A DNA stretch of 30,292 bases from an uncultured Eubacteriales bacterium (GCA_900551145.1 URUQ01000005.1:1-30292), one strand, 5' to 3'; shown: positions 1 through 9,175, numbered from the stretch's first letter. The notes: generated by a model not told the origin, from the sequence alone. A program made the numbers and translations.

Positions 1-46
1 TACACCGTCTAATTCGTCGGCAGCGTCAGATGTGTATAAGAGACAG
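1..46 (+). other. Illumina Nextera/P5 adapter sequence (artefact)
   Basis: Bases 14-46 match the Nextera read-1 transposase end (begins TCGTCGGCAGCGTC, ends TATAAGAGACAG). Bases 1-5 (TACAC) match the end of the P5 oligonucleotide, and bases 6-13 (CGTCTAAT) sit exactly where the 8-base i5 index belongs; from memory this is Nextera XT index S510. It is library-construction sequence left on the contig end and carries no biology. Confidence 0.97.
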
Positions 47-64
47 ATATATTATTTATCGATA

Positions 65-349
65 TTACTTCAACCAGAAGTACATCACCACCGCAACCAC
101 CGCAAAGCATACGAGCACTCCGAATAATATCGGGAGATATACCGCATACCCTGCTCTGATTGCCGCACGCCGTTCTTTCCTTTCGAGATATGCCTCTTCC
201 TTGTCCTTGTTTTTATTCTTTTCAAGGCGAGTATTGGTTATCTTGTCGGGAATAATGGCATTTTGACGTCTCACGCCGTCCATATTGTACAGCGTGCGCC
301 CGTCGTCTTCGACGTATATGACTTTGACTTTCTTTTTATATTTCTTCAT
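65..349 (-). CDS. Small single-pass membrane protein, unknown function
   Basis: I do not recognise this 94-residue protein. The N-terminal two thirds are strongly charged and lysine/arginine rich. A single hydrophobic segment (about residues 68-92, YAVYLPILFGVLVCFAVVAV and on) ends one residue before a terminal lysine, so it looks like a tail-anchored protein with a cytoplasmic basic domain. The ATG lies inside the end of oppF, overlapping it by 14 bases, which suggests translational coupling and membership of the opp operon. A TAA stop at 65-67 shows the gene is complete, only 18 bases from the adapter junction. A role with the peptide importer is guessed from position only. Confidence 0.7.
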   Translation of the reverse strand: MKKYKKKVKVIYVEDDGRTLYNMDGVRRQNAIIPDKITNTRLEKNKNKDKEEAYLERKERRAAIRAGYAVYLPILFGVLVCFAVVAVVMYFWLK

Positions 350-1718
350 CGTCGTTTGCGTCGCTTGCGTCTTGGACGTTGTCGTCTTCGAGCGTGTGCG
401 TCACTTCTTGGTTTTGAATGATATCCGCACCTTTGAAGTCGTTTTCATCGCCGATTTCGTCGGTTTCAACGGGTGCCGACTCTTCAAAAATCTCGTCGTT
501 TGATTTCTTCTTCTTGAGGATTTTTTCGAAAGCGTCTTTGATTTTCTTGATTACGTCGTATTCGTCCGCAATCTCTTTTTGACGCTCTTCCATCTCTTTG
601 ACGTGCTCGTACGCTTTGTCGAGTTCCTCTTGTCTGCTCATAATATCCTCGTCGTAGAGGTGGCAGGCAACGAAGTGTCCGGGCGTAACCTCGTGATACT
701 TCGGCTCGATAATCTTGCACGCGTTCATACATTGCGAGCAACGAGTGTGGAATTTGCAACCCTTGGGCGGATTTGCCGGTGACGGAATATCGCCTTCGAG
801 AATGATTCTCTTGCTCTTCACGTCGGGATCGGGCACGGGAACTGCCGAGAACAACGCTTTCGTGTACGGGTGAAGCGGATTGTCGAACAAATCGTCCGTA
901 TTACCCTTTTCCATCATATTGCCGAGGTACATAACCAAAATTTCGTCCGTTATGTACTTGACCACCGACAAATCGTGGGAGATAAACACGTAAGTGAGGT
1001 TCATCGTTTGTTGCAATTCTTTGAGCAAATTGATGATTTGCGCTTGCACGGACACGTCGAGTGCGCTTACCGGCTCGTCGCAAATAACGAGGTCGGGTTT
1101 GACCGCCAACGCTCTTGCAATGCAGATACGTTGTCTTTGACCGCCGGAGAATTCGTGCGGATAACGGTCGTAATATTGCTCTTGCAATCCACACTTCTTC
1201 ATTATGTCGCGCACGTACGAGGAAACCTCTTCTTTTGGCACGATTTTGTGCACTTTCACCGCCTCGGAAATAATACTGCCGATAGTCATTCTCGGCGGGA
1301 GGCTGGAATACGGGTCTTGGAAGATAAGTTGCATCGAAGTCCTCAACGCGCGCATCTTCTTTTTGGAGATATCGGTGATATCTTCACCGTTGTAATACAC
1401 TTTTCCGCCGTCGATATCGTACAGTTTAAGGATGGTTCTGCCCATCGTGGTTTTTCCGCAACCGGACTCACCAACGATACCGATGGTCGTGCCTCTTTTG
1501 AGTTTGAAACTGACGTGGTCAACCGCTTTGAGAGTGGAAGTCGGCTTGCCAAGCAACGTGCGTGAAAGCACAAAGTGCTTTTGCAAATCGTCCACTTCCA
1601 AAATGATGTCGTCTTTTTTCTCTTGCGTGTTTTGAAGGGCATTTTGCTCGTTTTCGACGCTTGCGTTTTGTTCGCTTTGAGCGTCTTCAAACAATTCGTT
1701 CTTTTGGATATCGCTCAT
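336..1718 (-). CDS. oppF: Oligopeptide ABC transporter ATP-binding protein OppF
   Basis: This is one of the two cytoplasmic ATPases that power the oligopeptide/dipeptide importer. In its 460 residues: Walker A GESGCGKTT at 83-91, Q-loop Q134, signature SGGQR at 191-195, Walker B VICDEP at 211-216 and switch histidine H248. The C-terminal oligo_HPY region carries the family's cysteine cluster (C321, C327, C330, C334, plus C352). The start overlaps the oppD stop as ATGA, so the two are translationally coupled. It is odd in length: the family is usually about 310-340 residues, and here about 100 extra residues follow the HPY region. They are predicted coiled coil (MSRQEELDKAYEHVKEMEE), then a lysine patch, then a very acidic tail. 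The N-terminus also has about 35 extra Gln/Asn/Glu-rich residues. Confidence 0.95.
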   Translation of the reverse strand: MSDIQKNELFEDAQSEQNASVENEQNALQNTQEKKDDIILEVDDLQKHFVLSRTLLGKPTSTLKAVDHVSFKLKRGTTIGIVGESGCGKTTMGRTILKLYDIDGGKVYYNGEDITDISKKKMRALRTSMQLIFQDPYSSLPPRMTIGSIISEAVKVHKIVPKEEVSSYVRDIMKKCGLQEQYYDRYPHEFSGGQRQRICIARALAVKPDLVICDEPVSALDVSVQAQIINLLKELQQTMNLTYVFISHDLSVVKYITDEILVMYLGNMMEKGNTDDLFDNPLHPYTKALFSAVPVPDPDVKSKRIILEGDIPSPANPPKGCKFHTRCSQCMNACKIIEPKYHEVTPGHFVACHLYDEDIMSRQEELDKAYEHVKEMEERQKEIADEYDVIKKIKDAFEKILKKKKSNDEIFEESAPVETDEIGDENDFKGADIIQNQEVTHTLEDDNVQDASDANDDEEI

Positions 1719-2899
1719 TGTTCATTGCCCTCCTTTTGTTCGTAAAGATAGCACGACACGTAGTGAGTGTCGCTGATTTTGATTTCGGGCGGATATTCCC
1801 CTTCGCACGCGCCGATACACTTTGCGCATCTGTTCTTGAAGTAGCAAGTGTTTGGCAAATTTATCGGGCTGGGGACTTGTCCCGGTATGGAATAAAGCGG
1901 TTCGTTTGACGGGGACGTGATGAGCGGTTTGCTCTTTTGAAGTCCTATCGTGTAGGGGTGTTTGGGGTTGTGGAAGATTTCGCTTGCCGTGCCTTTTTCA
2001 ATCACCCTGCCCGCGTACATAACCACCACTTCGTCCGCCATTTCCGCAATAACGCCGAGGTCGTGCGTGATAAGCATAATGGAGCATCCCTCTTTGCGTT
2101 GCAAGTCCTTCAAAAGTTCGAGGATTTGCGCCTGAATGGTGACGTCGAGTGCCGTGGTCGGCTCGTCCGCGATGATGAGTTTGGGGTCGCCTACGAGAGC
2201 CATTGCAATCATAACTCTTTGACGCATACCGCCCGACAACTCGTGGGGGTAGGAGGCGTACACTCTTTCGGGCATCGCGATGCCTACTTTTTTGAGCATC
2301 TCGATACTCACCGCTTTTGCGTCTTGCTTGCTCACGGACGGATTGTGCGTGAAGGACACTTCGTCAAGTTGGTATCCTATCGTAAAGACGGGGTTGAGCG
2401 AGGTCATCGGCTCTTGGAAAATCATCGTGATGTCTTTTCCGCGTACCTTGTACATCTCCTTGGTCGGCATTTTTGCGATGTCGTAAGCAATCTTTTTGCC
2501 CTCTTCATCATAGCCGAGCTCGTCGGAATTGAATCTTATTTGACCGTCAACCACTTGTCCTTGCGGTGCTTGCACCAGTTGCATAATGGAGAGCGACGTT
2601 ACGCTCTTCCCGCAACCCGATTCACCCACGACGCCCACGATTTTGTTCTTGGGTATCTCGAAAGATACGCCGTTGACAGACATAACCGTGCCCGTGTCCG
2701 TAAAGAAACAAGTTTTGAGATTTTCTATTTCGATGAGGTTGTTTTCGTCGCGCATAGTGGTCGTATATTCGCTCTTATCGCGTTTTTTACGTTTTTGCGC
2801 CTCGTAATACCTCATCTTTTTGATGTTGTATCTGATTATTTTTCTGCTGTCGCGTATTGACAGATAATTTGACGTTTTTTTCTTCTTTTCTATTTTCAT
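1715..2899 (-). CDS. oppD: Oligopeptide ABC transporter ATP-binding protein OppD
   Basis: This is the partner ATPase of OppF in the peptide importer. I chose the ATG at 2899 (394 residues) because AGGTGG sits 5 bases upstream; the frame stays open to a TTG at 2914, but that codon lacks a site. Motifs: Walker A GESGCGKS at 92-99, Q-loop Q162, LSGGM at 221-225, Walker B LIIADEP at 241-247, switch H279 and the C-terminal oligo_HPY region with the cysteine cluster (TCYFKNRCAKCIGAC). A very basic extension of about 50 residues precedes the ABC domain, which is unusual for OppD. The gene begins 15 bases after the oppC stop and ends in an ATGA overlap with oppF. Confidence 0.95.
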   Translation of the reverse strand: MKIEKKKKTSNYLSIRDSRKIIRYNIKKMRYYEAQKRKKRDKSEYTTTMRDENNLIEIENLKTCFFTDTGTVMSVNGVSFEIPKNKIVGVVGESGCGKSVTSLSIMQLVQAPQGQVVDGQIRFNSDELGYDEEGKKIAYDIAKMPTKEMYKVRGKDITMIFQEPMTSLNPVFTIGYQLDEVSFTHNPSVSKQDAKAVSIEMLKKVGIAMPERVYASYPHELSGGMRQRVMIAMALVGDPKLIIADEPTTALDVTIQAQILELLKDLQRKEGCSIMLITHDLGVIAEMADEVVVMYAGRVIEKGTASEIFHNPKHPYTIGLQKSKPLITSPSNEPLYSIPGQVPSPINLPNTCYFKNRCAKCIGACEGEYPPEIKISDTHYVSCYLYEQKEGNEQ

Positions 2900-2914
2900 A
2901 AAACCACCTGTCAA

Positions 2915-4066
2915 TTATTTTTTTGCTTTGGGATCCATTGCGTCGCGCAATCCGTCGCCTACGAAGTTGAAGCCCAACACCGCAATAACGATCATAATAC
3001 CTGCAGGCAACCACATGTTCATATGGTAGCTCAAAACTTGCGGATCGTTGGACGTTGCGATCATAGTACCCCAAGCGGCCTTCGGCAATTGAACGCCGAG
3101 TCCCAAGAAGCTCAACGTAGACTCGTACAAGATAACGCTGCCGAGACCGAGCGTCATCGACACGATAAGTTGAGGCATAACGTTGGGTATGAGGTGCAAG
3201 AAAATCTTCCTCCACGTCGGCAATCCCATAACTTCCGTCGCAGTGATGTATTCTTGCTCTCTCAAAGACAAAATCTGTCCTCTGACGAGACGCGCAACAC
3301 CGCTCCAACTGAATATGGTGATGATTGCCATCAAGAGGTAAATTCTCGTATCCGCGTCCACTTGCCAAGAGTCGATCATAGCCGACGCGATAAGCAAAAT
3401 AGGAAGCGTAGGCACGCACGTGAATATATCCACTATACGCATAATCAACTGATCCACCCAGCCGCCGAAGTAGCCCGCCAGACCGCCGAGAATTATACCG
3501 ATTATAGTTTCGAGTATTACTACGATGAAGCCTATCGTCAAGGATATACGTCCGCCGTACATAATTCTTACAAAGACGTCCATACCCTTGTCGTCCGTGC
3601 CGAGAAGGTGATCTTTGGACGGATCTGCGTAGGAATTGATTTCGGATTTGTGTTGAAGCACTTCCTTAATCGTGATCGTCTCACCGTTTTCGTCAACCCA
3701 GTCGTAAGAGTTTCTTATGGTGTTGATGACTTCCGTTCTGTCAACGGTCTCTTCACCCCACTTGTCGTAAATCACGGGACCGAGGAAAGAGAACAGAATA
3801 AGGAACACTATCATTACGAGACCGACTATTGAGAGTTTGGAGCGGAAAAATCTTCTTCCCACCATTCTCAAAGGGCTCATTTCCTTGTATACGTATTCGA
3901 CTTTATCTTCTTTGCCTTCTTTTTCTTGCGTATCGTCCGTCGCCTGGACGTTTTCCGCTTCCGTCGCATTTTCGACTGCTGCGGATTGCTCTTCGAGAGC
4001 GGTCGCGTCTTGCACGTCAGAGGCAACTTTATCGATGTTTATGTTTTTCAAATCTTTTTCTTCCAT
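2915..4066 (-). CDS. oppC: Oligopeptide ABC transporter permease OppC
   Basis: This is an inner-membrane permease subunit of the peptide importer. The family signature region HLLGTDDKGMDVFVRIMYGG lies at about 153-172. The first membrane helix is about residues 77-97, followed by a periplasmic loop and the BPD_transp_1 permease domain, with the EAA coupling loop visible as VMGLPTWRKIFLHLIPNV. At 383 residues it is longer than usual (about 300) because of an acidic, Ala/Glu-rich cytoplasmic N-terminal tail of about 60 residues. AGGTGA precedes the ATG by about 4 bases. The gap to oppB is 10 bases. Confidence 0.95.
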   Translation of the reverse strand: MEEKDLKNINIDKVASDVQDATALEEQSAAVENATEAENVQATDDTQEKEGKEDKVEYVYKEMSPLRMVGRRFFRSKLSIVGLVMIVFLILFSFLGPVIYDKWGEETVDRTEVINTIRNSYDWVDENGETITIKEVLQHKSEINSYADPSKDHLLGTDDKGMDVFVRIMYGGRISLTIGFIVVILETIIGIILGGLAGYFGGWVDQLIMRIVDIFTCVPTLPILLIASAMIDSWQVDADTRIYLLMAIITIFSWSGVARLVRGQILSLREQEYITATEVMGLPTWRKIFLHLIPNVMPQLIVSMTLGLGSVILYESTLSFLGLGVQLPKAAWGTMIATSNDPQVLSYHMNMWLPAGIMIVIAVLGFNFVGDGLRDAMDPKAKK

Positions 4067-4076
4067 AATTCACCTA

Positions 4077-5084
4077 CTATTTGCTGAGTTTGACGCGCGG
4101 GTCAACAATCGAGTACATAATATCGGACAACAGCGTGCCGATAACCGTCAAAACCGCAAGGAACATGTTGTATCCCATAACGAACGGGATATCGCCTTCC
4201 TTCAAAGCTTGATACGCAAGACGGCCGATACCGTCAATACCGAACACTTGCTCGGTGATCATCATACCGCCGAACAAAGACGGCAAAATTCCCGCAAGCA
4301 AAGTTGCGAGCGGAATGAGCGTATTTCTGAAAGCGTGCTTGTAGATTACCGTTTTTTCGGATAAACCCTTGGCTCTTGCCGTTCTTATGTAGTCGGCGTT
4401 GAGCACTTCCAAAGTGTTGGTTCTGGTGTATCTCATAAGACCGCCGATGGACAAGAACACGCTGACGAAGATAGGCAATATCATATGTTGCAACATATCG
4501 CCGAATTTTGCCATTTGACCTGCAAAATCGTTCGCATAGTCCATACTTGCGTTGATAAGTCCGTTAGGAGGCAAAATTCCGAGGTCGACGGAGAAAATCT
4601 TGATTGCGATAGCCGCAAAGAAGTACGTCGGCAATGAAATGCCCACCATCGTAAGCACCGTAGTGATGTAGTCGCGAGCGGAATATTGGTGCGTCGCGCT
4701 GGTTATACCGAGCGGAATCGCAATCAAGAACTGCAAAATCGTCGCTATAAACGCAATCGCAAACGAAATCCACATATTTTCGCTTATGACTTGCCCCACG
4801 GGCTTTTCGTACTTAAACGATACACCCAAGTCGCCCTTGCACATGTTGCCGAGCCACTTAAAATATCCGCCCATTATGCCCTTGAAAGACGAGTCGCCGA
4901 TTCCGTACAATTCCTTGAACCTGGCTATGTCTTCCTGAGTAACCGTTCCGGCTTGAAGTTGTTGAGAATACTTCAAGTCCACATAATCGTTTGGCATCAA
5001 TCTCACCATCGTATAGATGATGATGGATACGCCAATCAATATTATTATGGAAATCAGTATTCTTTTGACGATATACTTAAACAT
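4077..5084 (-). CDS. oppB: Oligopeptide ABC transporter permease OppB
   Basis: This is the second permease subunit, which pairs with OppC to form the channel. Its 335 residues are typical. The N-terminal helix (9-29) is followed by an extracytoplasmic loop and about five further helices. The EAA loop (TARAKGLSEKTVIYKHAFRN, about 235-254) contacts the ATPases, and the C-terminal GIDGIGRLAYQAL region is characteristic of the DppB/OppB family. No good Shine-Dalgarno precedes the ATG (only AAAAAG), and a 9-bp hairpin lies 17 bases upstream, so translation may be weaker than that of oppA. Confidence 0.95.
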   Translation of the reverse strand: MFKYIVKRILISIIILIGVSIIIYTMVRLMPNDYVDLKYSQQLQAGTVTQEDIARFKELYGIGDSSFKGIMGGYFKWLGNMCKGDLGVSFKYEKPVGQVISENMWISFAIAFIATILQFLIAIPLGITSATHQYSARDYITTVLTMVGISLPTYFFAAIAIKIFSVDLGILPPNGLINASMDYANDFAGQMAKFGDMLQHMILPIFVSVFLSIGGLMRYTRTNTLEVLNADYIRTARAKGLSEKTVIYKHAFRNTLIPLATLLAGILPSLFGGMMITEQVFGIDGIGRLAYQALKEGDIPFVMGYNMFLAVLTVIGTLLSDIMYSIVDPRVKLSK

Positions 5085-5100
5085 CTTTTTACACGCGCGT

Positions 5101-5123
5101 ATTTGAGGCGATTTGCCTCAAAT
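5101..5123 (-). promoter_or_regulatory. Intercistronic hairpin between oppA and oppB
   Basis: This is a perfect 9-bp inverted repeat (ATTTGAGGC / GCCTCAAAT) with a 5-base loop in the 88-bp gap between oppA and oppB. No T-run follows on the minus strand, so it is unlikely to be a full terminator. In many opp-type operons such a stem protects the binding-protein mRNA and lowers downstream expression; that role is inferred here. Confidence 0.6.
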
Positions 5124-5172
5124 CGCGCTTTTCCTCATAGTATTTTCGCGCCGTAGCGCATTGCTTTATCGA

Positions 5173-7863
5173 TTATTTTGCAGTGACGAGCGATACGTTC
5201 CAAAGTTCGCTTGTCAAGCCCTTGAAGGGTGAGAGTTCACTGATCGGAGTAAACGTGCTTGCGTCAATCTTCTTGGTGTTGTACGCAAACAAGTCTTTTC
5301 TTTGATACGTCGGAAGTTCGATTGCGAGTTGCATTACGATATCGAGCGCGTCGCTGTAATCTCTTGCTCTCTCCATTTTGTCGTCCGTCTTACGAGCGCT
5401 TTCTATAAGTTCGGACAATTGGTCGATGAGTTCTTGCTCCACTGCGTACTTTCCGCTCGTGTCGTTGAGGATTTGTTTATAACCCCAGTTGAGTACGGAA
5501 GTTGCGGTGGATTCCTTGTGATAGACTTGGTACATATCGGGATCGATCGTGGAGCCCCAAGCTGCCGCCCATACGGTGAGGTCACCCGTCGACAACTTTT
5601 TGAGTGCGTTGGAGTCCGTCGTCACGGTGATTTGGAATCCACATTCGTTGAGCACTTCTCTTGCGTGCAACATTGCGTTGAACGCGGGGTGATCGGTCTC
5701 TTCACCTGCGATGGTGAACGTATATTTGAGTTTGTTGCTACCGTTTTGGTAGATACCCTCTGCGTTGATGGTGTAGCCCGCGCTTTCAACCAAAGACGTG
5801 ATAAATCTTCTTTGTTGTTCTTCGCTCATCTTTTGTCCCGCGGAAAGTCCTTCGTTTTGTACGAACTCTCTGTAATCGGGATTGACTACGGACAAGTCTT
5901 CGGGCACTGCACCGCCGACGTACGGATAGTACGGAGTCGGATCTTCCGTGCCGTATTCGCCGTTGTTGTATCCGGGATATGCCCAGCTCGAACGGGACAT
6001 AGAACGATAAATCGGGCTTGCGGTCGTCTTGTAGTAATCGACGGTTTCTTGCGTGTTGATTGCGTGCATAATCGCTTGTCTTACCTTGATTGACGGAACT
6101 TTACCCGCGTTGACGCCGATATAGCCGTAACCGAGCGTTGAGACGGATTGGCTTGCGTAACCTTCGTGGCTGTTGATTTCTTCAATCGTTTCCGGTTTTG
6201 CATTGGGTTCTGCAAAGTCAACCGCGCCCGTGTAAAGCGTCGTGGTGATGTTGTTTGAACCGACCACTTGATAACGCACTTTCTTAATCTTTGCGGGGCC
6301 CATACAGAAGTACGGGTTTCTCTCGAAGTAGATGACGCCCTTGTCGTAGAATTCACCGGAAGCGACGTCGTCGATACCACCGCTGGATTTGCTTGCCGCA
6401 TACGCGCCCGCACCGACGGGAACGCCGACCTTGTTCGGGTCTTTTACGACTTCGTTCATAAAGGATTGAGACATAAATTCAACACCGAATTCTTTTTCAT
6501 AGTCGAAATCGTCTATATAATGCTTGCCGTGCCAATTGTTTGATGAGTAGTAGTACATCGGAGCAATACCGATTGCAAAGTTCCAGATTGCTTTGGGGTC
6601 AACGCCGTTGATAGAGATGGAGAGCACCTCGTTGAAGCCTTCTTTGACGTTGCCGTTCGCATCGTACTCGACGGGTTTGTATTCCGTGCCGTTTACGACC
6701 ACGCTTTCCGTGCGGTTTGCAAACTTGATACCGGAGATGTTTTCAACAGTCTTGGTGTGAGATTGTGCAAACTCTTCCATCGCTTGTTTTTCGAGGAATT
6801 CGGAAAGTGTTACGGAAGTATTCCAGTAAGACACGATTTCAACGACGTTTTTGGGCATCTTCTCTGCAAACACGATATCGATTGCTTGTTGTTTTGCTCT
6901 TTCCTTTGCTTGCTCTTCGTTCTCGCCTTCTTCGGGCACGGACCAAGATTTGATACCTGCCAAGTCGTCGTTGAACACGCTCAATTTGGCTTCTTTCTTA
7001 TTCCACGTGATCAAGCCTTCGTTGTAGAGGAACGCTTCTTGGTCGGTGGTGAACAAGTTTTTATAAAGATTGCCGTCCTCGTCCTTGAAGGAAATATCCT
7101 TGTAGGAGTCAACGCTGTTGGAATAGTCGTTTGCAAGTTCTTCTTTGAACAATTCCACCGCTTTTTTGAAGTCCGCGACGATATTCTCGTTGCCGGAGTT
7201 TGCGGTTGCGTATTCTTCGAGGTAAGAAGTCATCAATTCAACGTCTTCATCCGCGTCGTCGTGAGCCTTAAACACTGCGTTGCAAGCGGTTTTGAGCTTG
7301 CTGATTCTGCCCGCCGCGGCAATCTTGAATTGCGCGTTGAATTGCTCTTGCTCGTCCGGGTTTTGGCTTTGAGTGCGATACGCTTTCAAACCGACGATAT
7401 CCGTCGAATAAATGGTGCTTGATCCGGTGTATGCGGGGTCGAGGTACACGTAGTAGTTGAAAAGCACGTCCTTAATCGTAAGATAAGAGCCGTTGGAGAA
7501 GCGGATGTTGTTTTTGAGCACGAAGTAATACGTCGTGATACCTTCGTCTCCATTGCCTTGATATACGGATTGATAATCTTTTGTTACGACCGCTTCGTCG
7601 TCACCGTAAGCAACGTTTCCGCTCTTGTCGTTGGAAAGCATAGAGATTTGCGTCATACCCACGACGCTGCTGTCGGGGCCCGTAGACGAGAAGAACGGGT
7701 TGAAAACCTTATCTACCGCTTGCGTCGAGAAGACCAACGGATCGTTTTCATTGTCGTAAGTCGTTTGGTTCTTGTTGCAAGCAACGAGCGCAATCATACT
7801 TGAAAGTGCCGTTACGACAACCAACACGAGGCATACGATTGTCTTGACTTTTTTAGAATTCAT
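5173..7863 (-). CDS. oppA: Oligopeptide ABC transporter substrate-binding lipoprotein OppA
   Basis: This is an extracellular, lipid-anchored receptor that delivers peptides to OppBCDF (SBP_bac_5 family). I chose the ATG at 7863 because AAGGAG lies 7 bases upstream; the open frame reaches back to a TTG at 7878. The signal peptide ends in lipobox LVAC with C29 as the lipidated residue. Family landmarks include DPLVFSTQAVDKVFNPFF near the N-terminus, IRFSNGSYLTIKDVLFNYYVYLDP split over two segments, and YIGVNAGKVPSIKVRQAIMHAI in the second lobe. At 896 residues it is far longer than the usual 500-600. The excess is a roughly 300-residue acidic, helical-looking stretch (about 130-430) inserted after the YLDP motif. 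It lies 37 bases after the InlB-like lipoprotein gene. Confidence 0.93.
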   Translation of the reverse strand: MNSKKVKTIVCLVLVVVTALSSMIALVACNKNQTTYDNENDPLVFSTQAVDKVFNPFFSSTGPDSSVVGMTQISMLSNDKSGNVAYGDDEAVVTKDYQSVYQGNGDEGITTYYFVLKNNIRFSNGSYLTIKDVLFNYYVYLDPAYTGSSTIYSTDIVGLKAYRTQSQNPDEQEQFNAQFKIAAAGRISKLKTACNAVFKAHDDADEDVELMTSYLEEYATANSGNENIVADFKKAVELFKEELANDYSNSVDSYKDISFKDEDGNLYKNLFTTDQEAFLYNEGLITWNKKEAKLSVFNDDLAGIKSWSVPEEGENEEQAKERAKQQAIDIVFAEKMPKNVVEIVSYWNTSVTLSEFLEKQAMEEFAQSHTKTVENISGIKFANRTESVVVNGTEYKPVEYDANGNVKEGFNEVLSISINGVDPKAIWNFAIGIAPMYYYSSNNWHGKHYIDDFDYEKEFGVEFMSQSFMNEVVKDPNKVGVPVGAGAYAASKSSGGIDDVASGEFYDKGVIYFERNPYFCMGPAKIKKVRYQVVGSNNITTTLYTGAVDFAEPNAKPETIEEINSHEGYASQSVSTLGYGYIGVNAGKVPSIKVRQAIMHAINTQETVDYYKTTASPIYRSMSRSSWAYPGYNNGEYGTEDPTPYYPYVGGAVPEDLSVVNPDYREFVQNEGLSAGQKMSEEQQRRFITSLVESAGYTINAEGIYQNGSNKLKYTFTIAGEETDHPAFNAMLHAREVLNECGFQITVTTDSNALKKLSTGDLTVWAAAWGSTIDPDMYQVYHKESTATSVLNWGYKQILNDTSGKYAVEQELIDQLSELIESARKTDDKMERARDYSDALDIVMQLAIELPTYQRKDLFAYNTKKIDASTFTPISELSPFKGLTSELWNVSLVTAK

Positions 7864-7900
7864 TACTATCTCCTTCAATTCTTTTCGAATTTGTTTTTTA

Positions 7901-9064
7901 CTATTTTATTTCGTTTATCGTGATGTCGAAGCCTTCGAAGTTCGACGCTTCGTCTTTTTGTCTGTAACCGTCTCCTGAAAGTTCAAACGTCGTGCTATCA
8001 CCGATAGGCAGTCCTACGATTTGATAAGTCAATTCAAATGTCACGTTTTTCACGGTTGCGCCCGTTGCGCTCATACAAAGCGGTGCGACGTACACGTATT
8101 GAGCCTTACTGAATTCACCCTCGATGACGAGTTGCACGCCCTTGAAGTTTACGTTTTGTATCGTCGAATTCGCAATCTCTTTGAACAAGCACACGTAAAC
8201 CGCGTTTTGACTGCCGTTGTCGAAGTTCGCTTCCAAGCTTGCGTCGCTGAGATTGTACGAGAGTTTGAAGTTGGAAATGGTGTGTCCGTTTCCTTCAAAC
8301 GTTTTCTTGGAGTACGTTGCAAAAGACAACACCTTTCCGCCCATATCGATGTCGGCGTCGAGGTAGATATTGCTTGACTTCGCAAGCGTAAGTTCGCTTG
8401 CACTGCGCACTATGGTGTACTCGCCTTTGATGTACTTTGCATAAACGTTAATCGTAAGACTCTCGTCACCGCCGGGATGTTTGTATCCTTCCACGGGCTT
8501 GGTAAACTCGGGGTCGAGATAATATCCGCCGTTGAGCAGTTTGCCGTTTTGATGTACGTACGCCGTGTAACCCGTGCGTTTGTTGGCAAATTTCTTTCTG
8601 TCGTTGAACTCTTCACCCGCTTTGACGCTGTATGTTCCAAGCACTTTCGTATTGCCGTTGTCGTCGACGTAGCATACGTTGTAAGCGTATTTCACTTTGA
8701 GTTCCCAACCGGCGTAGAGCGTGATCCCTTCCGTTCCGACTTTGTCCGACTCAAAATTCCACTTGTCCGAATAAGTCACGTCGTTTCCGTCAACGGTCTT
8801 GGTCTTGAACCAACCCGTAAACTTGTAGCCTTCTCTTTGCACGGTCTCTTGAGAAAGAACGGTCGGGTCGTAAATGAGATTGCTCGTTCCCGATTTGAAA
8901 TCGTAATATTGCAATACGGGCAAATCACAGTTCATATACGAACCGCCTTCCAATTCGTAAACAATTTTCGTCATACCGTCGTAGCTGGTGGACGAGTTGC
9001 ACGCCACGAGCAAACTTGCCAGTGCAACCGTTATCAACGCTACGACCAATACCTTTCGTTTCAT
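7901..9064 (-). CDS. InlB B-repeat / beta-helix surface lipoprotein
   Basis: This is a secreted, lipid-anchored surface protein of 387 residues. The signal peptide ends in LLVAC (C22). An InlB B-repeat-like (Listeria-Bacteroides repeat) unit is visible from GYKFTGWFK to ITLYAGWEL (about 77-120), and a second, divergent unit ends near NVYAKYIKG. The C-terminal half has the GLUG/right-handed beta-helix look (FEGNGHTISNFKL, STIQNVNFKGVQL, ATVKNVTFEL). Such folds usually serve adhesion or carbohydrate contact; I cannot assign a ligand. It is the first gene after the promoter at 9147-9175 and shares the transcript with opp, so it may be an accessory to peptide capture. GAGG lies 5 bases before the ATG. 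Confidence 0.85.
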   Translation of the reverse strand: MKRKVLVVALITVALASLLVACNSSTSYDGMTKIVYELEGGSYMNCDLPVLQYYDFKSGTSNLIYDPTVLSQETVQREGYKFTGWFKTKTVDGNDVTYSDKWNFESDKVGTEGITLYAGWELKVKYAYNVCYVDDNGNTKVLGTYSVKAGEEFNDRKKFANKRTGYTAYVHQNGKLLNGGYYLDPEFTKPVEGYKHPGGDESLTINVYAKYIKGEYTIVRSASELTLAKSSNIYLDADIDMGGKVLSFATYSKKTFEGNGHTISNFKLSYNLSDASLEANFDNGSQNAVYVCLFKEIANSTIQNVNFKGVQLVIEGEFSKAQYVYVAPLCMSATGATVKNVTFELTYQIVGLPIGDSTTFELSGDGYRQKDEASNFEGFDITINEIK

Positions 9065-9146
9065 ATTTCCTCTTGCATACGTTTTGTATAAATTTCATTC
9101 ACATATACACGCACTTGCGCACGCGCATATTTTTTGATACTAAATT

Positions 9147-9175
9147 ATCTTACTACTCTCGTTTATAAGTGTCAA
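9147..9175 (-). promoter_or_regulatory. Sigma-A promoter of the lipoprotein-opp operon
   Basis: On the minus strand a perfect -35 TTGACA (9175-9170) is followed by 17 bases and TAAGAT (9152-9147). The predicted start near 9140 gives a leader of about 75 bases before the ATG at 9064. No other convincing promoter is seen ahead of the seven co-directional genes down to base 65. Confidence 0.8.

Noticed and set aside
30..266. Plus-strand open frame beginning MCIRDR
   Set aside because: Its start lies inside the Nextera adapter, and the rest is antisense to the small membrane protein gene.
870..1565. Long plus-strand open frames antisense to oppF, oppD, oppA and other genes
   Set aside because: They mirror strongly supported minus-strand genes, lack ribosome sites and show no family motifs; codon bias of the real gene keeps the other frame open.
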